Assembly (NCBI GenBank): GCA_036522155.1
Contig: DATDGI010000131.1
Span: forward strand, 1-5,404
Reading direction: 5' to 3'
Source of the DNA: UBA9676 sp036522155
GTDB lineage: Bacteria > Actinomycetota > Actinomycetes > Streptosporangiales > Streptosporangiaceae
DNA length: 5,404 nt
The position numbers were made by a program, and so were the translations under genes. Positions 1 through 5,404 of the stretch are shown here, piece by piece (the stretch's first letter is position 1; each line of letters begins with the position of its first letter). The notes under the pieces are model-generated. The model did no database searches. It saw only the letters and a list, made by a program, of their open reading frames with translations, and was not told the DNA's origin.

Positions 1-1093
1 CTGGACGACGGCCCACGACCAACCACGCACCGAGCACCGTGGCAACGGCCAGGCCGGCCGCGATCGCGAGGCGAGTCCCCTGGGGCCCGCCGTAGGCGAG
101 ACCGAGAATAGACCCGGCGAAGACGAGGTAGGCCGCGATGATCAAAATGCCGGTCTGTCGCCCTATCCCGCGGTCCCGGTAGGCAAACGCGAGTACTGCT
201 ACGGTCAGCCCGAGATACCACACTGCGGCCAGGATCGCCTGGCCCGATGGCCGGCCCAGCCCGATCAGGGCCGCCGGGATGAGCAGCCCGGCAGCCACGT
301 TGAGGGTGTTGCTGTTCAGGGCCGTGCTCAAGGTCGCGGCGCCACGGCCGCGCGCCGCCAGATAGACGGCCGCGACGGCGTTCGGCAGGCTGGTCACTGC
401 CGCGAGCACCAGACCACCCACGACGATCTCGGGCACCGCGAAACGGTTCCCCAGCGCCGCCGCGGCCCGCTCCATCGTCACACTGGCCGCGACCACGACC
501 ACCAGCGACACGGCGGCAACAGCCACATCTGGCCATCGTCCCGGTGCGGGCCGGATTGCCGATTCCAGTTCTGCTTCCTCCTCAGCCACCGCCGACCGCA
601 GCCAGGCGATCCATGGCCGGGGAAGCCGCAAACGGGCCAGGCCCCGGGCAGAAATACCGAGCGCGGCCACGTAGAGCGCGACGATGACGAGGCCGAGCAC
701 ACAGCCCGCTACCGGCGCCACGGCGCCGAGCACCACCGCCAGGCACACACCCGCGACGGCCACCGCGACGGTCCCGCCCAGCAGGATCACCTTGCGGTGG
801 AGCCCGATTCTCCCGGCGACCACCGCGCCCAGGCCAAGCAGGGCCGCCAGGTTGAAGACGTTGGACCCGATGACGACCCCGGCGCCCAACCGCTGCTCAC
901 CACTGGCCATCGCGCTGACCGCGGCCGTGACCTCCGGCGCGTCGGCTGCCAGGGCCGCGACAATGCCCAGCAGAGCCTCCGACAGGCCCAGGCGCTCCCC
1001 GACCCGCTCCAGCCGTGACACCAGCAGCCAGGCGGTGGCCAAACTCACCAGCGCCCCGGTGAGAAAAGCGGCTGCTGCGAGGGTGACAGTCAT
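1..1093 (-). CDS. CaCA-superfamily cation antiporter (sodium/calcium exchanger-like), C-terminus off the left edge
   Basis: Integral membrane antiporter predicted to exchange Na+, Ca2+ or H+ across the cytoplasmic membrane. 364 codons are visible and the frame is still open at base 1. Two homologous halves can be seen. The alpha-1 repeat spans about residues 41-87, with APE at 52-54 and GSNVFN at 76-81. The alpha-2 repeat spans about 224-273, with TSLPN at 234-238 and NSNTLN at 260-265. Hydrophobic helices fill both halves, and an acidic, probably cytoplasmic loop (EEEAELE, 171-177) separates them. Alpha-1 keeps the conserved Glu (E54), but alpha-2 has Asn238 where classical exchangers have Glu, so substrate assignment is unsafe. 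The ATG at 1093 has GAGGGG at 1104-1109, 10 nt upstream. The overlapping GTG at 1094-1096 has a 7-nt spacing and is an equally good start. The 5' leader has been separated from more distal upstream DNA by the insertion element. Family call confident; ion specificity not. Confidence 0.88.
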   Translation of the reverse strand, partial: MTVTLAAAAFLTGALVSLATAWLLVSRLERVGERLGLSEALLGIVAALAADAPEVTAAVSAMASGEQRLGAGVVIGSNVFNLAALLGLGAVVAGRIGLHRKVILLGGTVAVAVAGVCLAVVLGAVAPVAGCVLGLVIVALYVAALGISARGLARLRLPRPWIAWLRSAVAEEEAELESAIRPAPGRWPDVAVAAVSLVVVVAASVTMERAAAALGNRFAVPEIVVGGLVLAAVTSLPNAVAAVYLAARGRGAATLSTALNSNTLNVAAGLLIPAALIGLGRPSGQAILAAVWYLGLTVAVLAFAYRDRGIGRQTGILIIAAYLVFAGSILGLAYGGPQGTRLAIAAGLAVATVLGAWLVVGRRP

Positions 1094-1358
1094 CACGGCA
1101 AAACCCCTCGCCTCGCCTTCGGCATGACCGGTCCAGGATACGGGCCCTTCCAGGAACCCCGCGGCTCCACCTCATGCCGGGTGGGCTCCCCTGCCTCGCA
1201 GCCGGGCCCTGACGACGCACAGCCAGGTGCTGTCTGCCGACAGGCGTGGCCGGCGGCTCAGCGGGGACCCACGCTTCAGGTCAGCATGGCCGACTTCACT
1301 GGTTACCCGGGCCGTTGGCCAACATACCGGGCGGCGACCAAGGTGCCCCGGGGAGCGC
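1094..1358 (-). promoter_or_regulatory. Untranslated, inverted-repeat-rich leader of the exchanger gene
   Basis: I see no convincing gene here; the short frames lack coding character or ribosome sites, apart from the tail of the interrupted short frame ending at 1303. On the minus strand several stems can be drawn: two overlapping hairpins at 1219-1243; GGGCCC blocks near 1142-1147 and 1204-1209 that could pair and close a domain; and CCACC/GGTGG with an 8-nt loop near 1171-1188. The last 14 bases hold the exchanger's GAGGGG ribosome site. The layout suggests a structured mRNA leader, but it matches no riboswitch consensus I know (not yybP-ykoY, c-di-AMP, cobalamin, TPP or M-box). No promoter could be identified. 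Confidence 0.4.
1219..1243 (-). repeat. Two overlapping, mutually exclusive hairpins in the exchanger leader
   Basis: Read on the minus strand, CTGTC-GGCA-GACAG (1243-1230) forms a 5-bp stem with a 4-nt loop, and ACAGC-ACCTG-GCTGT (1233-1219) forms a 5-bp stem with a 5-nt loop. They share the segment at 1230-1233, so only one can form at a time. This resembles attenuator or switch architecture. The stems are short and may be chance in GC-rich DNA. Confidence 0.4.
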
Positions 1359-1363
1359 CTAAG
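1359..1363. repeat. Target-site duplication CTAAG, left copy
   Basis: CTAAG directly abuts the left terminal inverted repeat and is repeated at 3713-3717 outside the right one. Because the terminal repeats can be extended by one G/C pair into this sequence, the true duplication is either 5 bp (CTAAG) or the inner 3 bp (TAA); the sequence cannot separate these. Confidence 0.75.
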
Positions 1364-1380
1364 CTTGCGTTTTAACCTCT
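1364..1380 (+). repeat. Left terminal inverted repeat of the insertion element
   Basis: CTTGCGTTTTAACCTCT is the inverted counterpart of 3696-3712, differing only at base 7 (T here, A in the other). It overlaps the last codons and the TAA stop of the transposase, so the 3' end of the gene and the element end are fused. Confidence 0.85.
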
Positions 1381-2808
1381 CTGCTTTCGGTTCGCCTCGC
1401 GAGTGAGTTTTCGTTTGGCGGTCTTGCCGACGCCGTGGCGCTGTGCGGGCCTGCGGTTGAGGGAGCCGGGTGGCCGTCCGGGACCGGGTTTGCCGGGTTT
1501 CGGCGCACCGGCCGGGCAGGCGGCCGTCGTGCGGATGTTCCGGAAATCCCGGCGGACCCGGGCAGGGGTGAGCCGGCGTGGCGCGGCAGGGCGTTCCCAG
1601 GGCTTGCGCAGGTCCTCGGCCAGCGGCCGGGCCAGCCGGAGCTGGGTATGCGCGGCGATGATCAGCCAGGTCCAGCGGTCTGCTGCCTCCGGGGCGCGGG
1701 TCTTCGGGCGGGTCCAGCCCAGGACCTGCTTGAACAGCCTGAACGTGTGCTCGATGTCGAAACGGCGCAAGAACGCCTGCCACCAGTGGGTAACCTCGGC
1801 TGGCGTGGCGCCAGTGACCGAGCACCACAGCCAGACCGGCTTGGGGTGGCGGTCACCGGGCAGGTGACCGGCCTGCAGCCGGATCAGGGTGCCGTCAATG
1901 ACGGGCAGCTCACCGTGGTGATCCAGCCAGCAGGTGCGGTGAGTGAGCCGGGGATGCAGCCGGTCCCAGCTGCTGGCCCTCGCTGTGCCATAGCGAGGGG
2001 TGTTCGTGCTGGTGATGTGCTGCGGCGCCGGCCAGGTCTCCGGTCGTGCCAGGGCAAACTCGCCGCCGTGCCTGGGCGGGCGGCCGCTGGTCCGGGGCAG
2101 CCGCGGTGGCGCCGGCAGCCGCAGCACCCGGTCGCTACGCAGCCGTCCGAGCAGCACCACCGGCAGATCGGCCAGCACGAACGCCAGCCGTGTGACGTCA
2201 TAGCCGGCGTCGGCCACGATAAGAATCTCCGGGTCGCCTGCCGTCCACTGCCCCGCCGCGATCAGCCGGTCCACGACCTCACGTATCTGTGCAGCGGTGA
2301 CCGCCGTAGCATCGTCGGCCGGCTTCAGGCGGATCACATCCAGTACCGCGGTCCAGGAGCTGCGGCCGGTTTCCAGCGCGGCGACGAAGGAATAGGGCCA
2401 CCCGGGGATCATCTGCGCGGAGCCCTTGCCCCGCCCGTAGATGTGGCAGAACAACCGTTCCGCTGAGGTGGGCGCGTCCGGGCGCAGCCACGGGCTGACA
2501 TCCACTGCCAGCACCAGCCGTCCATCAGCGGCCCGGGGTAGCGGCACGCTGGCCAGTGCCGCCCGCAGCCGCCCCACCTCGATCCGGCCGCCGTTGATCC
2601 CGCCATACAGGCCACCATGACCGCGCCGGTGCTCCGGCACCAGCGACAGCTCAACCAGGCTCCTGACCGGCCCATCGGCGCACAACACCGCCTCGGCCAG
2701 CTCGAACAGCGCATCCGCCCGCACGGGCAGGCACCGGTAGAACTCTTGCCGGAACCCGGACAGCTCGCCGAGCGCACCGGCTTGCACGGCATCACGCACT
2801 CTGATCAT
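1372..2808 (-). CDS. DDE transposase (DDE_5/IS701-like)
   Basis: Catalyses cut-and-paste or related transposition of the surrounding element by binding its terminal repeats. From the ATG at 2808 the protein has 478 residues. The probable acidic triad is D103 (LAVDVSPW), D200 (IVADAGYD) and E353 (RRFDIEHTF), in the order and spacing expected for a DDE_5/IS701-like RNase-H fold. The C-terminal 45 or so residues are rich in Pro, Arg and Lys with a GPGRPPGS segment like an AT-hook, probably for DNA binding. A TTG at 2820 would add four residues, but GAGGG lies 5 nt before the ATG at 2808, and an in-frame stop lies 9 nt upstream of the TTG, so I prefer the ATG. The HTH gene precedes it on the same strand, 136 bp upstream, with a palindrome between. 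No frameshift or internal stop is seen, so it may be functional. Confidence 0.9.
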   Translation of the reverse strand: MIRVRDAVQAGALGELSGFRQEFYRCLPVRADALFELAEAVLCADGPVRSLVELSLVPEHRRGHGGLYGGINGGRIEVGRLRAALASVPLPRAADGRLVLAVDVSPWLRPDAPTSAERLFCHIYGRGKGSAQMIPGWPYSFVAALETGRSSWTAVLDVIRLKPADDATAVTAAQIREVVDRLIAAGQWTAGDPEILIVADAGYDVTRLAFVLADLPVVLLGRLRSDRVLRLPAPPRLPRTSGRPPRHGGEFALARPETWPAPQHITSTNTPRYGTARASSWDRLHPRLTHRTCWLDHHGELPVIDGTLIRLQAGHLPGDRHPKPVWLWCSVTGATPAEVTHWWQAFLRRFDIEHTFRLFKQVLGWTRPKTRAPEAADRWTWLIIAAHTQLRLARPLAEDLRKPWERPAAPRRLTPARVRRDFRNIRTTAACPAGAPKPGKPGPGRPPGSLNRRPAQRHGVGKTAKRKLTREANRKQRG

Positions 2809-2822
2809 CGCAGCCCTCAATC

Positions 2823-2856
2823 GTGATCATCTTCCCTGGACAGGAAGCATGATCAC
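2823..2856 (-). repeat. Long palindrome directly upstream of the transposase start
   Basis: GTGATCAT-CTTCC and GGAAG-C-ATGATCAC form 13-bp arms around a 7-nt loop with one bulged base. It ends 14 nt before the preferred ATG. TGATCA occurs twice in it (2824-2829, 2850-2855) and once more over the transposase start (2802-2807). No T-run follows, so a classic intrinsic terminator is unlikely. An operator for the transposase gene, possibly bound by the neighbouring HTH protein, or an mRNA hairpin limiting translation, fits better. Function is inferred. Confidence 0.7.
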
Positions 2857-2944
2857 CGATGGCCCGCTGCCAGGACCAGCCGGGCCTGCGCTCCCCGGCC
2901 CCAGAGGTCCTGCCTGGTTCACCGCCGCTCCAGCGCTGGCTGGC
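2857..2944. other. Spacer between the two genes of the element
   Basis: This stretch lies between the HTH stop (TAG at 2945-2947) and the palindrome. I see no gene, terminator with a T-run or second transposon end here. The two genes could be cotranscribed, with the palindrome acting on the downstream one. Confidence 0.5.
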
Positions 2945-3643
2945 CTAACCGGCAACCGCCAGGAACTCAAAGTTCCCGCGGCCGACAGTGCGTTCCAGCG
3001 TGCGGATGACCGGGCGCGGATCGTCGTAAGGACCGGAGATATACAGCGGCTTGCCATCCTTACCGAAGGTGATGGCGCCCGGACCGGCCCACGAACCGAG
3101 ATGCCCCTCGGCGGCAGCGAAGTCGGGGTGCGGGTCGAAGCCCAGACCGCGTGCGTACTCAACGCAACCAAGCACCACCTCGCGGGCTAGCTCGATGGGC
3201 ACCTCAAGCGGATCGCCATGGTACCCAGAGAAAAAGTCGCGGACGAACCCCCGCAGACCAAGATCGTCCATGATTTCCGGGCCGAGGGCGTTTTTCACCC
3301 CCAGACAGTAAACGTCGGCGAGATAGCCGCAGACCGAGACCTTACCGTGCCTGTGCTTGCGAGCGACCAGCACCGCGACCAGGCCGTCGGCCCCCGCTGC
3401 CGGATCCTCGTGCAGCGGCCAGCCGGAGTGATCACCAATAGTCAGGCCAGTACTCCAGGCCGGGCTGATCCAGCAGCCGGCCACAGCGGGCTCGGGTGCT
3501 TCAGCCTGGGCCAGGATGGCCGCCGCGCGGACCAGGCGACCCGCCTCCGCGGGCCTGATCCCCAGCGCACGGGCGATCTGCTTGGGGGTCTGCCCCCGCT
3601 CCCGCAACACACGTACGCGCTCCAGACGCTCATCGGGCTGCAC
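2945..3643 (-). CDS. Helix-turn-helix protein with a conserved C-terminal domain of unknown function, carried by the element
   Basis: The protein has 232 residues. Residues 5-42 form a resolvase-like helix-turn-helix (GQTPKQIARALGIRPAEAGR), suggesting DNA binding. After an Ala/Pro linker, a compact domain fills residues 55-230. It has VCGYLADVYCLGVKNALGP (103-121, with C105 and C113), HPDF (172-175), ITFGKDGKPLYISGPYDDP (191-209) and a TLERTVGRGNF segment (215-225). I recall this C-terminal pattern from conserved hypothetical proteins of actinomycetes and other bacteria, without a known function. There are no membrane segments or signal peptide, so it should be cytoplasmic. The start is a GTG without any Shine-Dalgarno sequence; a -10-like TACGAT 8 nt upstream suggests a leaderless transcript. 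It lies between the transposase and the right terminal repeat, so it moves with the element. A role as regulator of transposition or as a captured host gene is inference. Confidence 0.85.
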   Translation of the reverse strand: MQPDERLERVRVLRERGQTPKQIARALGIRPAEAGRLVRAAAILAQAEAPEPAVAGCWISPAWSTGLTIGDHSGWPLHEDPAAGADGLVAVLVARKHRHGKVSVCGYLADVYCLGVKNALGPEIMDDLGLRGFVRDFFSGYHGDPLEVPIELAREVVLGCVEYARGLGFDPHPDFAAAEGHLGSWAGPGAITFGKDGKPLYISGPYDDPRPVIRTLERTVGRGNFEFLAVAG

Positions 3644-3651
3644 AGGAACCG

Positions 3652-3657
3652 ATCGTA
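3652..3657 (-). promoter_or_regulatory. Candidate -10 box for leaderless transcription of the HTH gene
   Basis: TACGAT on the minus strand ends 8 nt before the GTG at 3643, placing a transcription start at or near the first codon. No Shine-Dalgarno sequence is present, which fits the leaderless mRNAs common in actinomycetes. No good -35 box is visible 17 bp further up. Confidence 0.45.
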
Positions 3658-3695
3658 AAACAGCAAGACTCCCAGCCCGGCACGCCCAGACTGCC

Positions 3696-3712
3696 AGAGG
3701 TTAAATCGCAAG
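3696..3712 (-). repeat. Right terminal inverted repeat of the insertion element
   Basis: On the minus strand it reads CTTGCGATTTAACCTCT, matching the left repeat at 16 of 17 positions. It lies about 50 bp upstream of the HTH gene start, so any promoter of that gene sits in or beside this end. Confidence 0.85.
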
Positions 3713-3717
3713 CTAAG
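3713..3717. repeat. Target-site duplication CTAAG, right copy
   Basis: Identical to 1359-1363 in the same orientation and adjoining the right terminal repeat, as expected for a duplication made on insertion. Confidence 0.75.
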
Positions 3718-3800
3718 GGTAAGGTTCTGCTCGGAGCGCCGGGAAGTCTGGTCGGCACCGGCCCCGGATGTGTTCGGGAGCGCCGGTACTTGGTCAGCAT
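3718..3800 (-). pseudogene. 5' part of a short proline-rich frame interrupted by the element
   Basis: The ATG at 3800-3798 is preceded by AAAGGAG (3814-3808) with a 7-nt spacing, the best ribosome site in the window. The frame starts MLTKYRRSRTHPGPVPTR and is cut by the element after about 28 codons. Joining the flanks with a single CTAAG continues the frame through bases 1358-1306 and ends it at TAA 1303-1305, giving a 47-residue peptide with eight prolines. Across the junction a 9-codon unit beginning Gly-Ala-Pro repeats in phase. It could have been a leader peptide of the downstream exchanger or a small gene. I recognise no family. The frame might also be fortuitous, since GC-rich DNA keeps frames open. 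Confidence 0.35.
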
Positions 3801-3828
3801 GCCGCCGCTCCTTTCTCTGGGCGGCGGC
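3801..3828 (-). promoter_or_regulatory. GC-rich hairpin presenting a strong Shine-Dalgarno sequence
   Basis: On the minus strand GCCGCCGC (3828-3821) pairs with GCGGCGGC (3808-3801) around a 12-nt loop containing AAAGGA. The 3' arm is exactly the spacer before the ATG at 3800. Such a layout could modulate ribosome access. It sits in the region between the divergent exchanger and permease genes. Confidence 0.5.
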
Positions 3829-4061
3829 ACACCGAAGGTGGTGGTCGCCATGAGTCCAGAACTGGCTTCTCGGGCGCCCTTGTCCGCTCCGTGTTCTTGC
3901 CGGGGTTATGACGCACGGTCGTCCTGCATGAGGTCCCAGTGCTCAGACACAGGCACGGGCCCATTTCGCCCCGGCCGCTGGCTACGGCAGCTGGGCCGGG
4001 ACTGCCTGTGAAGCTGCCCCGGCGGCCCCGTCTGCTCCGAAATGCGGCGCGGCCCGATCCG
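3829..4061. other. Intergenic region between divergent genes
   Basis: No gene or RNA was recognised. The permease frame is open from 3912, so part of this stretch could be coding if the start is at GTG 4008. Promoters for the permease (plus strand) and for the original exchanger transcript (minus strand) should lie here, but no convincing -35/-10 pair was found on either strand. Confidence 0.4.
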
Positions 4062-5404
4062 GTGAATATCGCTGACCCGCCTGCAGATGTGGAACACGCC
4101 ACGGATCGGGCCAGGAACTTCAGGAACCCGGCAGGGCCTAGTCAGCACCCCCAGGGCGGCTGGGCTGCCGTTCCGCCGGCCGGTCGGCTGTCCACCAAGA
4201 CGGTGCTGTTCATCGCGTTCGCTTTTGCGATCATGGCAGACCCGGTGTCGTCGGTGGCGTACACCATCGAAGCGTCCCTGCGGGCCCTGCACGGGCACCT
4301 GGCCCTGCTGATGGCCACCCAAATCATCGTGCTCGGGATCATCCTGCTCGTGGACGTGAACTACTGGCAGCTCGTCGGCCGGTTCCCCATGGGCGGCGGA
4401 TCGGCTGAGGGCACGGCGCGGGCGTTCGGCACCGGCTGGGTGTTCATTCCCATCGGCGCGCTGATCGTTGACTTTGTGCTCACCATCACCATCTCGGTCG
4501 CGGCCGCGGTCAGCGCTCTGATCGCCTACCTGCCTGCGCTCGTGCCGCTGCGGATCGTGCTGGGGCTTGCCCTGCTCGCCCTGGTGGCGGGGCTGACCTG
4601 GTTCGGGCACGGCGGCCGGCTCACCTTCGCGGTGATGACCCTGCTGTTCGTGGCCAGCTCGGTGGCGGTCCTGGTGCGCGGGTTCACCGACCCGGTCATC
4701 GCCCACGGCCACGCCCCGATCACTGGCCCGGCCGGCCCGCCGGTGATTGCCGTGCTGCTGTCCTTCCCGGTGGCGATGGCCCTGGCCACCGGCACCGAGG
4801 CCCCCGCCACCGCCATCGCGCAGCTGGGTCAGCTCGGGCCCGATGACCGCCGCCGGTTCGCCCGCGGCACCCTCGCGCTGACCCTGCTCATCGTCGCCGC
4901 CCTGACCATCGGCATCGCCGGTCTTGCGGTGCACCTGCACGTGGGCATCCCCGGCCCCAACTCGACCCAGATCGCCGACGTAGCCAACGCCGCCACCGGC
5001 CACGGCACCACCTACGCGGTGTTCCAGGCAGCCAGCGCCCTGCTGCTGCTCGCCGCCGCCAGCTCCTCCTTCCAGGCCGGGCCCGGGCTGCTGAAAGCGT
5101 TGTCCCGTCACCCGCACAGCGCCGGAGTGGGAATCCTTCCCCGGGCCCTTGGTGACACTAACCGCCACCACACTCCCTACTGGTCGGTGGTTGTCTACTT
5201 GCTCGTCTCGGCGGTGGTCCTGGTCGCCGTCTCCGGCCGCGAGCAGGAGCTGGTCCTGTTCTACGCGGTCGCGGTGTTCGTCAGCTTCCTGGCCGGGCTG
5301 CTGGCCATGGCCCGGTTCTCCCTCCGCGACCACCGCCGTGGCCTGGCCGTGATCAACATCGCCGGCGCCATCGCGGTTACCTTCACCCTCCTGGTCAACC
5401 TCGC
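4062..5404 (+). CDS. APC-superfamily amino acid permease-like transporter, C-terminus off the right edge
   Basis: Predicted multi-helix membrane transporter for amino acids or related organic cations, probably driven by an ion gradient. 447 codons are visible and the frame is open at the right edge. After a polar tail of about 45 residues, helix 1 (47-70) contains ADPVSSVAY, where APC proteins have their unwound substrate-binding segment. FPMGGGSAEG follows in the loop after helix 2, and TGTEAP (243-248) lies in a position like the broken helix 6. I count roughly ten hydrophobic segments in view. The start is uncertain: GTG at 4062, 4008 and 4089 are all in frame and none has a strong ribosome site (GGGA precedes 4008). 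An upstream stop at 3909 limits the choice. The gene is divergent from the exchanger, and the element inserted upstream may affect it as well. Substrate unknown. Confidence 0.82.
   Translation, partial: MNIADPPADVEHATDRARNFRNPAGPSQHPQGGWAAVPPAGRLSTKTVLFIAFAFAIMADPVSSVAYTIEASLRALHGHLALLMATQIIVLGIILLVDVNYWQLVGRFPMGGGSAEGTARAFGTGWVFIPIGALIVDFVLTITISVAAAVSALIAYLPALVPLRIVLGLALLALVAGLTWFGHGGRLTFAVMTLLFVASSVAVLVRGFTDPVIAHGHAPITGPAGPPVIAVLLSFPVAMALATGTEAPATAIAQLGQLGPDDRRRFARGTLALTLLIVAALTIGIAGLAVHLHVGIPGPNSTQIADVANAATGHGTTYAVFQAASALLLLAAASSSFQAGPGLLKALSRHPHSAGVGILPRALGDTNRHHTPYWSVVVYLLVSAVVLVAVSGREQELVLFYAVAVFVSFLAGLLAMARFSLRDHRRGLAVINIAGAIAVTFTLLVNL

Larger units (their letters stand above)
1364..3712 (-). 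mobile_element. Two-gene insertion element with terminal inverted repeats and target duplication
   Basis: The element is 2349 bp long. Its ends are 17-bp inverted repeats (1364-1380 and 3696-3712) that match at 16 positions, and CTAAG lies outside both ends. Two genes lie inside on the minus strand: a helix-turn-helix protein (2945-3643) and a DDE transposase (1372-2808). The transposase stop codon falls within the left terminal repeat. No copy of the terminal repeat exists between the two genes, so the HTH gene lies inside the mobile unit rather than beside a smaller 1.5-kb insertion. The transposase resembles the DDE_5/IS701-like group common in actinomycetes, usually found in single-gene elements of about 1.4-1.6 kb, so the extra gene is unusual. 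Both frames look intact, so the element may be active. IS family assignment is from memory of protein motifs and remains tentative. Confidence 0.8.

Noticed and set aside
1094..1240. Known riboswitch (yybP-ykoY Mn2+, c-di-AMP, cobalamin, TPP or M-box) in the exchanger leader
   Set aside because: Some fragments look similar, such as GGGGAG, but the conserved cores of these classes could not be found.
1435..2466. 343-codon open frame on the plus strand
   Set aside because: Antisense to the transposase, with low-complexity Arg/Gly/Pro/Ala content and no domain. The transposase with its DDE residues is the real gene.
1348..2898. 11-bp inverted pair CCGGGGAGCGC (1348-1358) / GCGCTCCCCGG (2888-2898) as ends of a smaller insertion sequence
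   Set aside because: It has no flanking duplication and does not extend. The 17-bp ends at 1364 and 3712 with CTAAG duplications explain the element far better.
2945..2948. CTAA near 2945 as a target duplication partner of CTAA at 1359
   Set aside because: It is the stop codon of the HTH gene, and the adjacent sequence has no similarity to the left terminal repeat.
3790..4011. 73-codon plus-strand frame in the intergenic region
   Set aside because: No ribosome site or recognisable domain, out of frame with the permease, and overlapping the oppositely oriented strong start.
3906..5333. 475-codon open frame on the minus strand
   Set aside because: It is antisense to the permease. Its composition (Gly, Gln, His, Arg, Asp runs) is typical of a reverse-frame shadow in GC-rich genes, while the plus strand encodes a recognisable membrane protein.

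Overview
The window looks like chromosomal DNA of a high-GC actinomycete (Streptomyces, Frankia or a relative). The coding regions use G or C at nearly every third codon position, GTG starts are common, long antisense open frames occur, and all four recognisable proteins resemble families I associate with Actinobacteria. The genus is inferred, not proven.

Layout: (1) Bases 1-1093, minus strand: a CaCA-type (sodium/calcium exchanger superfamily) antiporter whose C-terminus runs off the left edge. Its atypical second alpha repeat has Asn where the family usually has the ion-binding Glu. (2) Bases 1094-1358: the exchanger's untranslated leader, rich in inverted repeats, including two mutually exclusive hairpins. 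(3) Bases 1364-3712: a 2349-bp insertion element with 17-bp terminal inverted repeats (16/17 identical), flanked by the direct repeat CTAAG. It carries two minus-strand genes: a DDE transposase and, upstream of it, a helix-turn-helix protein of unknown function that looks like a passenger or regulator. A strong palindrome sits just before the transposase start. (4) Bases 3718-4061: the other flank, i.e. the original upstream region of the exchanger and of the divergent permease. It holds a minus-strand start with a very strong Shine-Dalgarno sequence inside a GC hairpin, opening a short proline-rich frame that the element cuts. (5) About 4062-5404, plus strand: an APC-superfamily permease that runs off the right edge.

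How it fits together: before the insertion, the exchanger and the permease were divergent neighbours sharing an upstream region of roughly 0.6 kb. The element landed inside the exchanger's leader side and moved any promoter beyond base 3717 more than 2.3 kb further from the exchanger. Rejoining the flanks with one CTAAG copy restores a 47-codon proline-rich reading frame ending at 1303, with an in-phase 27-nt repeat across the junction. This suggests an interrupted leader peptide or small gene. The most novel points are the two-gene element with its HTH passenger and this interrupted leader.
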